A stretch of DNA of 64,000 nucleotides from Megaustenia siamemsis (taxonomy: Eukaryota > Mollusca > Gastropoda > Stylommatophora > Ariophantidae), in contig JAVIAB010000047.1 in NCBI GenBank assembly GCA_032433765.1, positions 18,388,011 through 18,452,010 on the forward strand, in the 5' to 3' direction. How positions within the stretch are numbered: position 1 is the first letter of the stretch; each line of letters begins with the position of its first letter. The position numbers and the translations under genes are program-made. Of this stretch, positions 45,605 to 57,933 are shown piece after piece. The notes beneath the pieces are model-generated. The model was not told where the DNA came from, did no database searches, and saw nothing but the letters and a program-made list of their open reading frames with translations.

Positions 45605-48600
45605 ATTCGACAAAGTTGTCACACCCTCAGCTTGCGTCTCTTCTCGATCTAAACCAACTCTACTTCCTGTGTCAAACCTTCAGCTTGTGTCTCTTCTCGA
45701 ACTAAACCAACTCTACTTCCTGTGTCAAACCTTCAGCTTGTGTCTCTTCTCGAACTAAACCAACTCTACTTCCTGTGTCAAACCTTCAGCTTGTGTCTCT
45801 TCTCGAACTAAACCAACTCTACTTCCTGTGTCACACCCTCAGCTTGCGTCTCTTCTCGATCTAAACCAACTCTAACTCCTGTGTCAAACCTTCAGCTTGC
45901 GTCTCTTCTCGAACTAAACCAACTCTACTTCCTGTGTCAAACCTTCAGCTTGCGACTCTTCTCGAACTAAACCAAATCTAATTCCTGTGTCAAACCTTCA
46001 GCTTGTGTCTCTTCTCGAACTAAACCAACTCTACTTCCTGTGTCAAACCTTCAGCTTGCGTCTCTTCTCGAACTAAACCAACTCTACTTCCTGTGTCAAG
46101 CCTTCAGCTTGCGTCTCTTCTCGAACTAAACCAACTCTACCTCCTGTGTCATACCTTCAGCTTGCGTCTCTTCTCGAACTAAACCAACTCTACCTCCTGT
46201 GTCATACCTTCAGCTTGCGTCTCTTCTCGAACTAAACCAACTCTACCTCCTGTGTCAAACCTTCAGCCTGTGTCTATTCTCGAACTAAACCAACTCTACT
46301 TCCTGTGTCAAACCTTCAGCCTGTGTCTATTCTCGAACTAAACCAACTCTACCTCCTGTGTCAAACCTTCAGCCTGTGTCTATTCTCGAACTAAACCAAC
46401 TCTACCTCCTGTGTCATACCTTCAGCTTGCGTCTCTTCTCGAACTAAACCAACTCTACTTCCTGTGTCAAACCTTCAGCATGCGTCTCTTCTCGAACTAA
46501 ACCAACTCTACTTCCTGTGTCAAACCTTCAGCGTGTGTCTATTCTCGAACTAAACCAACTCTACCTCCTGTGTTAAACCTTCAGCGTGTGTCTATTCTCG
46601 AACTAAACCAACTCTACCTCCAGTGTCAAACCTTCAGCGTGTGTCTATTCTCGAACTAAACCAACTCTACCTCCTGTGTCAAACCTTCAGCGTGCGTCTA
46701 TTCTCGAACTAAACCAACTTTAGCTCCTGTGTCAAGCCTTCAGCGTGCGTCTCTTCTCGAACTAAACCAACACTACTCCCTGTGTCAAACCTTCAGCGTG
46801 CGTCTATTCTCGAACTAAACCATCTCTACTTCCTGTGACAAACCTTCAGCGTGCGTCTCTTCTCGAACTAAAGCAACACTACCCCCTGTGTCAAACCTTC
46901 AGCGTGTGTCTATTCTCGAACTAAAACAACTTTACCTCCTGTGTCAAACCTTCAGCCTATTACTAGTCACAAGGTAAACCAACTTTACCACCTGTGTAAA
47001 ACCTTCAGCGTACGTCTCTTCTCGAGCTAAACCAACTACCCCCTGTGTCAAACCTTCAGCGTGTGTCTATTCTCGAACTAAACCAACTCTACCTCCTATG
47101 TCAAACCTTCAGCGTGCGTCTATTCTCGAGCTATAGATCAACTCTACCTCCTGTTTCAAGCCTTCAGCGTGCGTCTATTCTCGAGCTTGACCAACTCTAC
47201 CTCCTGTGTCAAACCTTCACCGTGCGTCTCTTCTTGAACTAAACCAACTATACCCAATGTGTCAAACCTTGAGCGTGTGTCTATTCTCGAACTAAACCAA
47301 CTCTACCTCCTGTGTCAAACCTTCAGCCTGTTACTAGTCTCAAGCTATACCAACTCTACCTCCTGTATCAAACCTTCAGCGTGCGTTTCATCTCGCGCTA
47401 AACTATCTACCTCCTGTGTCAAACATTCAGTGTGCATCTCTTCTCAGCTAAATCAACTCTACCTCATGTGTCAAACCTTCGGCGTGCGTCTATTCACAGG
47501 TAAACCAACTCTACCTCCTGTGTCAAACCTTCAAACGTGCGTCTCTGCGCCAGCTAGACCAACTCTACCTCCTGTATCATACCAACAAATATGCGTCTAT
47601 TCTCGAGCTAAACCAACTCTACCTCCTGTGTCAAACCTTCAGCGTGCGTCTATTCTCGAGCTAAACCAACTCTACCTCCTGTGTCAAACCTTCAGCGTGC
47701 GTCTATTCTCGAGCTAGACCAACTCTACCTCCTATGTCAAACCTTCAGTGTAGTTTCTTCTCAGCTAAATCAACTCTACCTCCTGTGTCAAACCTTCAGC
47801 CTGTTACTAGTCTCAAGCTAAAACAACTCTACCTCCCGTGTAAAACCTTCAGCGTGCGTTTCATCTCGCGCTAAACTATCTACCTCCTGTGTCAAACATT
47901 CAGTGTGCATCTCTTCTCAGCTAAATCAACTCTACCTCCTGTGTCAAACCTTTGGCGTGCGTCTATTCACAGCTAAACCAACTATACCTCCTGTGTCAAA
48001 CCTTCAAACGTGCGTCTCTGCGCCAGCTAGACCAACTCTACCTCCTGTATAAAACCAACAAATATGCGTCTCTTCTCGAGCTTAACCAACTCTACTTCCT
48101 GTGTCAAACCTTCAGCGTGCGTCTATTCTCGAGCTAAACCAACTCTACCTCCTGTGTCAAACCTTCAGCGTGCGTCTATTCTCGAGCTAAACCAACTCTA
48201 CCTCCTGTGTCAAACCTTCAGCGTGCGTCTATTTTCGAGCTAGACCAACTCTACCTCCTATGTCAAACCTTCAGTGTAGTTTCTTCTCAGCTAAATCAAC
48301 TCTACCTCCTGTGTCAAACCTTCGGCGTGCGTCTATTCACAGCTAAACCAACTCTACCTCCTGTGTCAAACCTTCAAACGTGCGTCTCTTCGCCAGTTAG
48401 ACCAACTCTACCTCCTGTATCAAACCTTCTGCGTGAGTCTCTTCTCAAGCTAAACCAACTCTACCTCCTGTGTCAAATCTTCATCGTGCGTCTCTTCTCG
48501 AGCTAAACCAACTCTACCTCCTGTGTCAAATATTCATCGTGCGTCTATTCTCAAGCTAAACCAACTCTACCTCCTGTGTCATACCTTTAGCGTGCGTCTC

Positions 48601-48835
48601 TTCTCAAGCTAAACCAACTCTACCTCATGTGTCAAATCTTCATCGTGCGTCTATTCTCAAGCTTAACCAACTCTACCTCCTGTGTCATACCTTTAACGTG
48701 CGTCTCTTCTCAAGCTAAACCAACTCTACCTCATGTGTCAAACCTACAAAACGTGCGTCTCCTCTCAAGCTAAACCAACTCTACCTTGTGTGTCAAACTT
48801 TATGTGTTAGTCCATTCTCGAACTATATTAAAAGT
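45605..48835. repeat. 53-bp minisatellite, about 60 units, 3.2 kb
   Basis: Units of about 53 bp built from CTCTACCTCCTGTGTCAAAC, CTTCAGCGTGCGTCT and TCTCGAGCTAAACCAA. The left part prefers GCTTGCGTCTCTTCTCGAAC and the right part GCGTGCGTCTATTCTCGAGC. A block of about 500 bp is duplicated (47395-47760 against 47865-48290). Since 53 is not a multiple of three, the many open frames here are accidental. Confidence 0.95.
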
Positions 48836-48914
48836 ATAAAGACTGATATTGTATCTAACTTACGAAGTGAATGAAGTAGCAAAAAAATCACGTTCATTGC
48901 TAGGAATAAGCAAG

Positions 48915-48942
48915 TTATATATATATACATATATATATATAC

Positions 48943-48976
<34 letters not shown>

Positions 48977-49075
48977 TTATTTATATTTAGTTTATATATA
49001 TATATTATATATATATATATAAACTAAACTAAATTGTATATATATATAAACTAATTGTATATATATATATATTCA
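48915..49075. repeat. AT-dinucleotide tract with hairpin
   Basis: (TA)n runs with TACA interruptions. TTTAGTTTATATATATATA near 48986 is followed by its inverse ending AAACTAAA near 49030, a perfect-looking cruciform candidate. Confidence 0.9.
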
Positions 49076-49079
49076 AGTT

Positions 49080-49840
49080 AACTGATCAAGAACTCAAAAT
49101 AGCAAGTAATCATGAAAGCTCATGACAAAGCATACTCAAGTTGTCGAGACAAGTCAAGTTTATGTAAACAAGAAAATCACAACTAGAGATTCAAGTTACT
49201 ACAGCGCGCGTGTCACGAGAAACTCCCGAATATTGCATGACAGCAGAGCACGTTTAAGATTGAAATCGTCAATTGTCAATTAGCGTACGACAAATCCAGG
49301 TTAACTAGGGAACAGTGTGACATTGTGAGATCGTCGAACTTAAAACGTTGTGTCTGTATAGACACCCGTGCAATCACGTGACCGTGTGAGTGTAACCTTC
49401 TTCTGGCTTAAGAAACATAAACATCGCTTGTGTACTTTCACTCTCCAAGGATCGTCAAGTAAGAATTACTTAGTTAATTATATTTATGAATTGATTGATT
49501 GTCCTTTTGAATTGATTGCTGAAATGAAACTTAATGACTTGTTATTGTTTGGTAGAATACACGCGTTATAATATAGTATTTAATTGAAATATATTTTCAG
49601 GTTACACAAAATGAATTGAAATTTGTCCACAGCAAGTAATAATATAAACTTTGTTTTCCTTCCAGTTAGACGAATCAAGACCTTTGTATTATATGAATTG
49701 AATATATGTTGTTAAATTATATTAAATTATAGATCGCTTCATGCACATTGTGACAGGGCACAACAGGCAAATCTTAATGACATATTTATATAAAAATGAA
49801 ATAGAACAAGTTCTTGCACATATAGAATCAGTAATTAGAT
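49080..49840. other. No gene recognised
   Basis: A region without clear repeats; frames too short to support. It may include the left part of the LTR element that follows, but no LTR was identified. Confidence 0.35.
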
Positions 49841-49849
49841 ATTAGCAGA

Positions 49850-51510
49850 CGATAGAAAACTTTTTTTACAGGCAAGTCAATCGATCAAAGTGAGAAATTA
49901 TATTAGTGCTAAAGATAACATAATAGAACATGGTAACATACTTAGATCCTGGCAATGAAGCGATGAGATTAGCAAATGAAACGGTAATTGAGTTGAGGAT
50001 AGCAATGAACTATCAACATATTAGCAATCGGACTGCTACGTTCAAATGTCGTCATCGAAATTTAGAGAATGGATAGAAAATATAGAGAACAATTAGCTCA
50101 CTAAACGAAAAATAAAGAACTAAGGAATATAGCAATTCAGACCAGTTCAGATGAAGTGTCTGCGTTCATAAGAAGAAGGTTAGAATCAGTACTTGTGGGC
50201 GAGTGCGAAACAAATATTAACCTTGATGTATGCAGAAGAAAGAAGCCCACAAGATTTATTTACAAAATTACACAAGATAAAGCAAAAAGAACGGGAAGGC
50301 GTGTGTACGTATGGAGACAGATTGATTAGTTTAGCGGAAAGAGCATGTGGGCGGTGTCAGGTGTAAGGAATGAGGATATCCAGATGCAGATAATAATTGT
50401 TATTGAAGAGTTACAACAGGAGGTTAAGATTGTATTTGCTGAGAAAGGAGCTAAAGACAAACAATAAAACATTATATTTACAAATTAAAGAAGAAAAGAT
50501 GTGCGATTAAAGACAACTCAAACATTACAAGGTGTACAAGACATGAGGAAACCAGAAATATAGGTCCAACAAGAGGATTGAGTCACCAACCAATGGGGAT
50601 AGATTAAGATAGACATGAGGAAACCAGAAATATAGGTCTAACAAGAGGATTGAGTCACGCACCATTGGGGATAGATTAAGATAGACATGAGGAAACCAGG
50701 AATATAGGTCCAACAAGAGATTTGAGTCACGCACCATTGGGGATAGATTAAGATAGACATGAGGAAACCACACATATAGGTCCAAGAAGAGAATTCAGTC
50801 ACGCACCAATGGGGATAGATTAAGATAGACATGAGGAAACCAGAAATATAGGTCTAACAAGAGGATTGAGTCACGCACCAATGGGGATAGATTAAGATAG
50901 ACATGAGGAAACCAGACATATAGGTCCAAGAAGAGAATTCAGTCACGCACCATTGGGGATAGATTAAGATAGACATGAGGAAACCAGGAATATAGGTCTA
51001 ACAAGAGAATTGAGTCACGCACCATTGGGGATAGATTAAGATAAACATGAGGAATCCAGGAATATAGGTCCAAGAAGAGAATTTAGTCACCCACCAATGG
51101 GGATAGATTTAGATAAACATGAGGAATCCAGGAATATAGGTCCAAGAAGAGAATTTAGTCACCCACCAATGGGGATAGATTAAGACAGACATATAGTGGA
51201 AACAATCTAAAAGATCATAGATCACCATATAATAGAACTAAGGTGAGCATTGGATTCAAATAGGGAAACTAACACCTCGCTTTTGGACTTGGGCCCTAAA
51301 GAATGAGAGAAATTATGATTGGCCTGAGAGTAAAATACGAAGGGAGACCCAAGTTCGTGTATTGTTAAGATAGATAGACATAAGTTTAGAGCATTGATTG
51401 ACACTGGAGCCGAAATAATTGTGATTAAAGAATCAGCATATAGACAAGTAAGAAATAAATACACGTTCAGGTACAAATAATTTGGAGTCAGTAAGTGGAC
51501 GATAATTAGA
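49850..51510 (+). pseudogene. LTR retrotransposon gag to protease fragment
   Basis: A gag-like segment at 50232-50365 reads SPQDLFTKLHKIKQKEREG and YGDRLISLAERA, a pattern of gag in Gypsy-type elements. A retropepsin active site, FRALIDTGAEIIVIKESAY (catalytic Asp in DTGA), lies at about 51382-51440. The two are in different frames, separated by a 72-bp tandem array and several stops. No RT, integrase or LTR follows: the element runs into an ATCC satellite at 51515. Dead and truncated on both sides. Confidence 0.72.
50542..51189. repeat. 72-bp tandem repeat, nine exact-length units
   Basis: Nine units start at 50542 and every 72 bases after. Each has CATGAGGAAACCAGAAATAT, AGGTCCAA and GAGTCACGCACCA. 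They lie inside the gag-protease interval. The unit is 24 codons, and the last unit passes in frame into GNNLKDHRSPYNR, which looks like retroelement coding sequence. In the repeats that frame has two stops per unit. Confidence 0.95.
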
Positions 51511-51514
51511 GGTG

Positions 51515-53370
51515 ATATCCATCCATCGATCGATCCATCCATACATTCATCCCATCCATCCATCCCATCAATCCATCCATCCAATCCATTCATCCATCCC
51601 AACCATTCCATCCATCAATCCCAAACATTCCATTCCAGCCCATCCCATCCCATCCATCCTTCCCATCGCATCCATCATCCATCCATCCCATCACATCCAT
51701 CAATCCATCCATCAATCCATCCATCCGTCCATTCCATCGATCCATCCATCCTATCTATCCGCTATCTATCCATCCCATCCATCCATCCCCTCCATCTCAT
51801 CCATCCATCCTATATATCCATCTATCTATCCATTCCCATTAATCCATCCCATCAAACCATCCATCCATTCCATTCCATCCCATCCATTCCATTCCATCCC
51901 ATCTCATCCCATCCCATCCATCCCATCCATCCATCAATCCGTCCATCATCCATCCACCCCATTCCATCCATCAATCCATTCATCCCATCCATCCACTATA
52001 TCTATCCATCTATCTATCCATCCCCTCCATCCATCCATCCCATCCATCCATCACCTCCATCCATCCTAACCATCCATCCCATCCATACATCCATCACATA
52101 CATCCCCTCCATACATCCATCAATCCATCCATCACATCAATCCATCCATCCCATCCACACATTCATCCCATCAATCAATCCATCACATCCATCCCATCCA
52201 TACATCCAACTCATCCATCCATCCATCCCTTCATACATCAATCTTATCAATCCATCCATCCCATCAATCCATCCATCCAATCCATCCCATCAATCCATCC
52301 ATCCCATCAATCCATCCATCCCATCAATCCATCCATCCCATCAATCCATCCATCCCATCAATCCATCCATCCCATCAATTCATCCATCCCATCAATCAAT
52401 CCATCCCATCAATCAATCCATCCCATCAATCCATCCATCCCATCAATTCATCTATCCCATCAATCCATCCATCCCATCAATCCATCCATATCTTAAATCC
52501 TTCCATCTCATAAATCCTTCCATCCCATCAATCCATCCATCTCATCAATCCATCCATCCCATCAATCCATCCCATCAATCAATCCATTCCCTCCATACAT
52601 TCATCCCTTCACTCAATCCATCCCATCAATCCATCCATCTCCTCCATACATCCATCCTATCAATCCATCCCATCATATCATCCATCCCATCAATTCATAT
52701 ATCCCATCAATCCATCCATCCCATCAATTCATCCATCCCATCAATCCATCCTTCCCATCACTCAATCCGTCCCATCTATCAATCCGTCCCATCAATCTAA
52801 CCAACCCCTCCATACATCCATCCCATCAAACCATCCCATCAATCCATCCATCCCATCAATGAATCCATCCCATCAATCAATCCATCCAATCAATCAATCC
52901 ATCCAATCAATCCATCCATCTGATCAATCAATCAATCCCTTCAATCAATCCATCCCATTAATCCGTCCATCCCATCAATTCATCCATCCCATCAATTCAT
53001 CCATCCCATCAATCCATCCATCCCATCAATTCATCCATCCCATCATTCCATCCTTCCCATCAATCAATCCGTCCCATCAATCCATCCATCCCATCAATCC
53101 ATCCGTCCCATCAATCCATCCATCCCATCAATCCATCCATCCCATCAATCCATCCATCCATCCCATCAATCTACCCCATCCATCCATCTCATAAATCTAT
53201 CCCATCCATATATCCATCTCATAAATCTATCCCATCCATATATCCATCCCATAAATCTATCCCATCCATCCATCCATCCATCCCCTCCATCAATCCATCC
53301 TATCCATACATCCCATCTATACATCCTATCAATCCATCCATCCCATCCATATGCCATATACAGATCGTCC
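51515..53370. repeat. ATCC/CCAT satellite, 1.85 kb
   Basis: Irregular repeats of ATCC and CCATCCCATCAAT words. The middle part (52240-52560) has a fairly regular CCCATCAATCCATCCAT unit of about 17 bp. All Ser-Ile-His-Pro open frames here are by-products. Confidence 0.95.
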
Positions 53371-53439
53371 ATATATGAGCCGTAGCCGGCCCATGAGCAT
53401 ACACCCATATACTCTTTCTCTTATCTACATTTTTATTCT

Positions 53440-53735
53440 AGCAGTTTTCAATTCTTGTAAAGATCTTTTATAAAATCTCGCCATTTGTCTCTGTTCTATG
53501 CAAGCAACTCTATCTCACTGAGGGAGCCGACTCCTGCTTCTCTTGCCTCTCTGAACAATGTTCTTCTCAGTGTCTCTCTGGATCTGCTTCTTTTCCTCTT
53601 ACCTGTTGTTTCCCACGTGAGGGCTTGCTTTGTTATTCGGTTCTTATCTCTCCTAATCACATGTCTAACATACGACCATCGTCTTTTCTTGATTACTGAA
53701 GAGGTGATAGGCACTACAATATTAAACATACAGCA
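53440..53735 (-). pseudogene. LINE C-terminal fragment (LINE-A-like)
   Basis: Minus strand: KKRRWSYVRHVIRRDKNRIT, then QALTWETTGKRKRSRSRETL, LRRTLFREAREAGV and SEIELLAQNRDKW. This matches the [31 protein letters not shown] end of LINE-A in order. Truncated 5'. Confidence 0.8.
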
Positions 53736-53759
53736 TGGAGGGAGAAAATAGGGGGATTT

Positions 53760-54440
53760 TGTTCACTTTCGACCCGAGTCCCCTAACATTAATAGATAGA
53801 CATTTAAGATCAGCCGTTTTTATAGTAAGTAGATTATTTAGATAAAAACCTACTATTAATATGCACATGTTAATTTAAAACAATAAATTATTTAAACATT
53901 TCTTGGTTCTGAAACGTGCTTGGTTCTCAGATTGTGTTATTTTGTTCTCTCTGCCCAAGTGTCACTGAGACTCACTGTTTTTCCTATGACCACCGTGAAA
54001 TTTTCATTGTCGCTGGTGTCTACTTCCTGGTGTCCAGTATCCAGGGACGAAGATGAAACATACACTTGTCAGTCTTGGGTTCTTTAGTGACACCAACCAC
54101 TGTCTTTGAACCCCTTTGATCTACCTGATCAAATCACTCAGAAAAAACACACGTGAGTAAAAAGTTGTATTTCGAGCCATGGATTCGCTTTAGTTACTGC
54201 CATGATCTTTATGGTCATACTTCTTTTAGTTACCACGAAAGCAGTTCTCCTCCGCCAGTTTAATGCTACCAATGTCAAACATGGTCATAGAGCGGACACA
54301 GAAGACAGACCTGTGAAAAAAGATGTTTTGAAAAAAGAAAATAAACAACACAAAGATCATTCAAAGATTCAATGTGAAAATCTGAGATCAAATCGAAATT
54401 CACCTGGGCCTGAGACACACGCACGCATGCACACACACCA
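53760..54440. other. No feature recognised
   Basis: The 131-codon frame at 54202-54597 contains no domain in its first two thirds. Nothing else seen. Confidence 0.35.
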
Positions 54441-54444
54441 CACA

Positions 54445-54560
54445 CCAATTCTAAAAAATAAACAAATGAAATGGTTGATACACTTAATAAAAATGGAACC
54501 AGATAAAACAACATGCAAAGTAAGAGACAGTCAGAATAAAAACATGTGGAACAACCAACA
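54445..54560 (+). pseudogene. Short LINE-E-like fragment
   Basis: KNKQMKWLIHLIKMEPDKTT in the plus strand resembles QQQLKWLGHLVRMNPHQ of the LINE at 17707-18612. Too short for certainty. Confidence 0.4.
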
Positions 54561-54607
54561 TTTTTCTATCTGTTCCCTTCTCCTTGCATGGCATTAAAGT
54601 GATAATT

Positions 54608-54800
54608 GTTTCTTCCTAATATTGGATATTAGCTCTCTTTCTGCTTTGGTCTCTTTCAGAACGTTTTCATTACTATTTTTAACTGTCCAGGGTATTCTCA
54701 ACATTATTTGTAAAACTATATTTCTACATCCTCCTGTCCTCCTACAACCTTATTTTTTTGTCTGTTGTCCTATTGTCCATGATTCACATGTAACAGATTT
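54608..54800 (-). pseudogene. LINE-B 3' fragment, internally deleted
   Basis: Plus-strand text from TTCTTCCTAATATTGGATAT to GTCCTATTGTCCATGATTCA matches 8960-9135 of the LINE-B copy at 8748-9420 closely, with changes. Only the C-terminal RT region is present. Confidence 0.8.
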
Positions 54801-54989
54801 GAAACGATGTTAGGCAATGACAATGGTATGAATATTGGTAATGGTATGATAGGCCACTGAAAATGACCTGCCAGCACAATTTGAACAGCCTTTAATAACA
54901 GTCCACTGTAGTACGCCGTTTATGACAACAGCGTTCTTTCTTTGCTTGTGTCGATAGCACGTACAACACGCCCCGTGAGGGCTAATGTT

Positions 54990-57860
54990 CAGGGGCGGAG
55001 CCCGGTATAGGGCCGGTGGGGCCGGGCCCCGCTAAGTATATATTGCGAGGTGTAGACATTAATATACTTAATAATACGTTATTTCAACGTAATTATTACT
55101 TTCAACATGATAATGATTAGCCAAGAAAACTAAAAATATAATATGTTCCCAAAAATTGTCTTTGCGTTCAAGAATACCTTTAGCTGGAACCACTGTATCC
55201 GCAAATACAGGGTCGTGGGGCCCGTTTTAAATATAATATATAGAACGCAGTGTTAAACTGGCCCCAAAGTTATGTGGTCTAATGACCCAAAAATCTAAAA
55301 ATAGACGCCTTCCACGTGGTGACGGGTATACGTTAGCATTAGTCCAGTCGATGTAAACAGGGCCGGCCTTAGCTGGGCCCAATGTGTAACGATTGGTCAA
55401 GAAATCGAAACTGAAAGTGTTTTTTTTTAATTATTGTGTGGCGCACAACACATTTTGTTTTGGATTTTAAACAACTTGTTTGTGTATGTAAATCAATTAA
55501 CTGTATACAATTTGTGTTTCCGTGTGATTTAAAAATGAATAACGTGGATTATTTATTAAAAAACCCGTTTTATTCTTTAAAGATAGAGGAAAAGCTTGAA
55601 GTTAAACGTTTAGGTGCTCATAGACCCAATGATTTTACAGTCACTCAGCAAGATGGTAAGAAAACAAGAACATTCTGCAACTAGTGGTTTGAAAAAAACT
55701 TTTTGGTTTGTGGATCTGAAACATTTCAGTGAGAGGATTAAAAAACACGAGGGAAGTGCACTTCATTTAGAAAATGCATTTAAATTTAAAATGTTTGGAA
55801 CTGTTAACATTGCATCACAGATTGACAATGCTCACAAAATTACAATCCAAAAACATAACGAACTGGTCACAAAATATAGACACATAGTAAACAGAGTGAT
55901 AGATTGCATAAAATTGTGTGGCACTCATGAATTAGCATTGATGGGTCACGATGAAACACAAGGATCAGCAAACCGTGGCAATTTTTTAGATTTGTTATAT
56001 TTGCTCAGTAATCTAGATAGTGTCTTAGATGAACACTTGAATAGCACTTCTACAATTAAATATACCTCACATACTATACAGAATGAACTATTGGACTGTA
56101 TGTATCAGGTCTATATTGAAGAATTGACAAATGATGTTAACGCTGCCAACTATGTTTCTCTACAGGCCGATGAAACAGCAGATATAACCTGCCAAAGTCA
56201 GTTTGTGATAATATGACGCTATATAAAGGAGAATAAACCAGTTGAGAGATTTCTTTCCTTTGAAACGGTCCATGATCGAACAGCTATTGGTCTTAGTGAG
56301 GTTCTTAAAACAAGCCTACAACCTTTCAAAGTTGAAAAAAAAACTCATAGCTCAAGCATACGATGACGCAGCGGTAATGAGTGGTAGCCAAGGCGGTGTT
56401 CAGACTCTAATGAAGAATTATTTTCCATATGCTAAGTATGTTCATTGTTACGCTCATCAACTAAATTTAGTCATTAGACATGCTTGTTCTAAAAACATCA
56501 AATCAGTTAAGTTGTTTTTTGCCAATATTACTGGATTTACAACATTTTTCTCATCCTCCCCAAAGCGTAGTGACCTATTACGATCAGTTTGCAATAAACG
56601 GATTCCAACGGTTGCCGCAACAAGATGGAACTTTCAATCACGGGTTGTGAACAGTGTTCATGAAAACAAATCAGATTTAGTGGAATGTTTTGAGAAGATC
56701 GAGAATGGAGATGGATGGGATGATATAACAGTTAGAGAAGCTTTTGCTTTAAAAAATTTGCTTAACAATCAAAATTTCTTATTTTTTGTCAATTTCTTTA
56801 ACGATATATTGAAACATGTTGACATATTGTATAACACAATTCAGATGCAGAGTGCAAATACCGTTACTGTGCATAATGCATTACAACATTTTGAGAAAGC
56901 AGTATCAGATATAAGACTGAATACTGGAAGATATCATGTTGATGAATACGAAAATGTAGGTTCTGCTGCCCCAAGTAAAAGATCTAAACAAGAGTCTGAA
57001 CTAAACGTGACCGCAGATGCTAAAGAAGTATGTGACATTGTTGTCAACCAACTGAAAGGACGATTCGTGGAGTCTCAATTATTTAGTAGCTTTGAAATTG
57101 TTGACCCAAAGAAATTTGTTTCGTTCAGAGAATATTTTCCAGCTGACTTAGTCAACACTTTTGCATCAAATTATAATCAATATATTTGCAAAGAGAAATT
57201 AAAGACAGAACTGTCAGTGATATATCGCAATGATACTTTCCAAAATATTTCTTCAGTCTGTGATTTATTTACTTTTTTCAAGCAACATTCTTTAGAAGAA
57301 GCGTTTTCCGAAGTAGACAAAACTCTGCAAATTGTCTTGACCACTCCCATTGCAACAGCTGAAGCAGAACGATGTTTCAGTACCTTAAAACGAATTAAAT
57401 CTTTTCTTAGAAATAGCATGGGTCATGACAGGCTAAACGCCTTGACTGTTTGTTCGATTCATAAAGAGGAAATTATTGAAATTAAGGATTTCAACAACAA
57501 AGTTATTGACCAATTTGCAAGTCAGAAAAATAGACGAGCCCAATTATTCTATAAATGAAGGTGAGTTCAATGTTGTATCTCTGTTATTAGTTAGGTCAAA
57601 TATTTCTTTAGAATTATAAAACTGGCTTTACAAAATGTTTTCTGTTCTGGAGTGCTATAATATACATTACGATATTGTCATACATATACAATAAGCATAT
57701 ACAATACAAAATCAATACATACATACACATGTACTCACGCACACTCGCACGCACGCGCATCTACATACATACACAATGTATGAGTGTACAGATTCCGATA
57801 GAAAAACAAATTGACCCTTTGCCCGGCCCCACCGACAAAAAACATCACGAGCCGCCACTG
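54990..57860 (+). mobile_element. Complete hAT transposon, 2,871 bp
   Basis: Flanked by the 8-bp duplication CTAATGTT (54982-54989 and 57861-57868), the hallmark of hAT elements. Terminal repeats: CAGGGGCGGAGCC on the left, and on the right the inverse of CAGTGGCGGCTC. Subterminally both ends carry a GGTGGGGCCGGGC block. The transposase has multiple lesions, so it is non-autonomous now, but the ends could still be mobilised by a relative (inference). Confidence 0.95.
55534..57558 (+). pseudogene. hAT transposase (TTF/ZMYM-like), broken
   Basis: Order of parts: MNNVDYLLKNPFYSLKIEEK (55534), RTFCN then a TAG (55682-55684) and WFEKN. Next, in another frame, FVDLKHFSERIKKHEGSALH. The cysteine-rich zinc-finger core normally between these is absent. 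NRGNFLDLLYLLSNLD and LQADETADI (first catalytic Asp) follow, then an in-frame TGA at 56214-56216, RYIKENKPVERF, a frameshift at a nine-A run (56335-56343), AYDDAAVMSG (second Asp), YVHCYAHQLNLV, ATRWNFQSR and a C-terminal dimerisation block TAEAERCFSTLKRIKSFLR. At least three lesions plus loss of the DNA-binding domain. Confidence 0.92.
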
Positions 57861-57868
57861 CTAATGTT

Positions 57869-57933
57869 ACTGGTCAGACGATGATAACGTTCACAAGGTA
57901 CACAAACGTGCGGTCACCTCTCCGTCTCAACTG
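57869..57933. other. hAT flank, no feature
   Basis: Host sequence after the target duplication. Nothing recognised. Confidence 0.5.

Noticed and set aside
47045..48506. Leu/Ser/Cys-rich frames in the 53-bp array
   Set aside because: A 53-bp unit shifts frame with every repeat; the frames are open only because the unit has no stops in several phases.
41940..48835. CRISPR-like arrangement of repeats
   Set aside because: Units are contiguous without unique spacers, in a eukaryotic repeat context. They are minisatellites.
51512..53194. Long Ser-Ile-His-Pro open frames, and Trp-Asp-Gly-rich frames on the other strand
   Set aside because: Both follow from the ATCC/CCAT satellite and change frame with unit length.
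54202..54597. 131-codon gene starting with a hydrophobic stretch
   Set aside because: The first part has no recognisable domain and the end is a LINE-like remnant; it looks like an accidental frame.
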